Assembly (NCBI GenBank): GCA_019638355.1
Contig: JAHBTY010000001.1
Location: forward strand, 310,001-374,000
Source of the DNA: Cyclobacteriaceae bacterium
Lineage (GTDB): Bacteria; Bacteroidota; Bacteroidia; Cytophagales; Cyclobacteriaceae
Direction: 5' to 3'
DNA length: 64,000 bases
Part shown: one piece after another, positions 63,112 to 64,000 of the stretch
How positions within the stretch are numbered: position 1 is the first letter of the stretch
How the letters are laid out: every line of letters starts with the position of its first letter
The notes under the pieces: model-generated
Seen by the model: only the letters and a program-made list of their open reading frames with translations
Databases searched by the model: none
What the model was told of the DNA's origin: nothing
Translations under genes and position numbers: made by a program

Positions 63112-64000
63112 ATGATTAAAAACTACATTCAATCCAACCAACAACGCTTTTTAGACGAACTTTTTGAGTTGCTGCGTATTCCATCCGTAAGTGCCGACAG
63201 TCGCCACAAAGGTGATGTGCGCAAAGCAGCCGAGTACATCGTACAAAAATTAAAAGCAGCCGGTGCCGATACCGTTGAACTTTGCGAAACAGCAGGCCAC
63301 CCCATTGTGTATGGCGAAAAGCTGATTGATAAATCGTTGCCCACTGTTTTGGTTTATGGCCATTACGATGTGCAACCACCCGACCCGCTCGATCTATGGA
63401 CTTCGCCCCCGTTTGAACCCGTTGTTAAGGATGGAAAGATTTATGCGCGTGGTTCGTGCGATGATAAAGGTCAGTTCTATATGCACATCAAAGCATTTGA
63501 AGCCATGATGCAATTGAAACAACTTACCTGCAACATAAAATTTATGATTGAGGGTGAGGAAGAAGTAGGCTCCGATAACCTCGGCACATTTGTAAAAGAA
63601 AATCGCGATAAGCTGAAGGCCGATGTGATTTTGATTTCTGATACTTCGGTTATCTCGATGGATACTCCATCCATAACGGTTGGCTTGCGCGGATTAAGTT
63701 ACCTGGAAGTGGAGGTTACCGGTCCTAACCGCGATCTGCACTCGGGTGTGTACGGAGGTGCAGTTGCAAACCCCATCAACATTTTAAGCAAAATGATTGC
63801 TTCGCTGCACGATGAGAATGGTCACATTACCATTCCCGGGTTTTATGATAAGGTTGCTGATCTAACTGCAAGCGAGCGTGAAGCATTAAATAAAGCCCCG
63901 TTTAATCTCGATCGATACAAAAAAGAATTAGACATTGCCGATATACAAGGCGAAAAGGGTTACACCACATTAGAGCGCACCGGCATTCGTCCTACATTAG
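63112..64000 (+). CDS. M20-family dipeptidase, partial (right edge)
   Basis: An open frame starts at ATG 63112 and runs off the right edge after 296 codons. It is a di-zinc M20 dipeptidase. His84 and Asp86 are in VYGHYDVQPP, the bridging Asp lies in GSCDDKGQ (residues 114-121), and the Glu pair is in MIEGEEEVGSDN. DLHSGVYGGA is the dimerisation region. The missing part would be the C-terminal lid and catalytic end. Confidence 0.92.
   Translation, partial: MIKNYIQSNQQRFLDELFELLRIPSVSADSRHKGDVRKAAEYIVQKLKAAGADTVELCETAGHPIVYGEKLIDKSLPTVLVYGHYDVQPPDPLDLWTSPPFEPVVKDGKIYARGSCDDKGQFYMHIKAFEAMMQLKQLTCNIKFMIEGEEEVGSDNLGTFVKENRDKLKADVILISDTSVISMDTPSITVGLRGLSYLEVEVTGPNRDLHSGVYGGAVANPINILSKMIASLHDENGHITIPGFYDKVADLTASEREALNKAPFNLDRYKKELDIADIQGEKGYTTLERTGIRPTL

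Overview
The window reads as a chromosomal segment of a free-living, probably gliding, Bacteroidota bacterium of the Cytophagales type. This rests on the family mix: TonB-dependent receptor plus DUF4249 lipoprotein, GldB-like lipoprotein, DUF6089 outer-membrane proteins next to uppS-bamA-skp-skp, an AraC-TPR membrane regulator, many lipoproteins, and promoters of the TTG / TAnnTTTG kind instead of -35/-10 boxes. No rRNA, tRNA, CRISPR array or complete transposon was seen. No gene-free stretch exceeds 300 bases; the longest is 41526-41793.

Layout. 1-4255: the end of a receiver-domain protein, then a small secondary-metabolite locus (FAD oxidoreductase, UbiA-type prenyltransferase, type III polyketide synthase, methyltransferase) that looks like a phenolic-lipid/quinone pathway. 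4307-10340: LPP20-like lipoprotein, prfA, a small lipoprotein and a fused 5-oxoprolinase/hydantoinase. 10390-20250: a long minus-strand block (yqeY, cvpA, alpha/beta hydrolase, CBS protein, nadK, two beta-barrel proteins, uppS, bamA, two skp/ompH), which is the envelope-assembly block of the window; pdxJ lies divergently upstream. 21151-26803: YHS lipoprotein, secreted esterase, response regulator and histidine kinase, LEA-14-like lipoprotein, 2OG-Fe(II) oxygenase, and a PIN toxin/antitoxin pair. 26940-36739: fumC, a SPOR protein, a glycine-rich secreted protein coupled to recJ and lptB, GH3-family protein, S9 peptidase, HPF/RaiA-like protein. 36973-46819: AraC-TPR regulator, ankyrin lipoprotein, acyltransferase, a YefM-YoeB toxin-antitoxin module bracketed by 41-bp direct repeats, TerB-like protein, Gfo/Idh/MocA oxidoreductase plus MFS permease, GldB, deoxynucleoside kinase. 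46833-64000: DUF4249/TonB receptor pair, M14 carboxypeptidase, DinB, RDD, lipid kinase, TPR protein, amidohydrolase, thioesterase, a secreted CHAT-domain protein, a DUF4143 ATPase, and a truncated M20 dipeptidase.

The accessory signals most worth a second look are: the type III PKS/UbiA locus; the YefM-YoeB operator, with two TGTACA cores 12 bp apart; the scar of a duplicated and internally deleted acyltransferase gene that brackets this module; and a family of at least four short hairpins with an AGGA loop. One of these hairpins seems to have become the start of the gldB-like gene.
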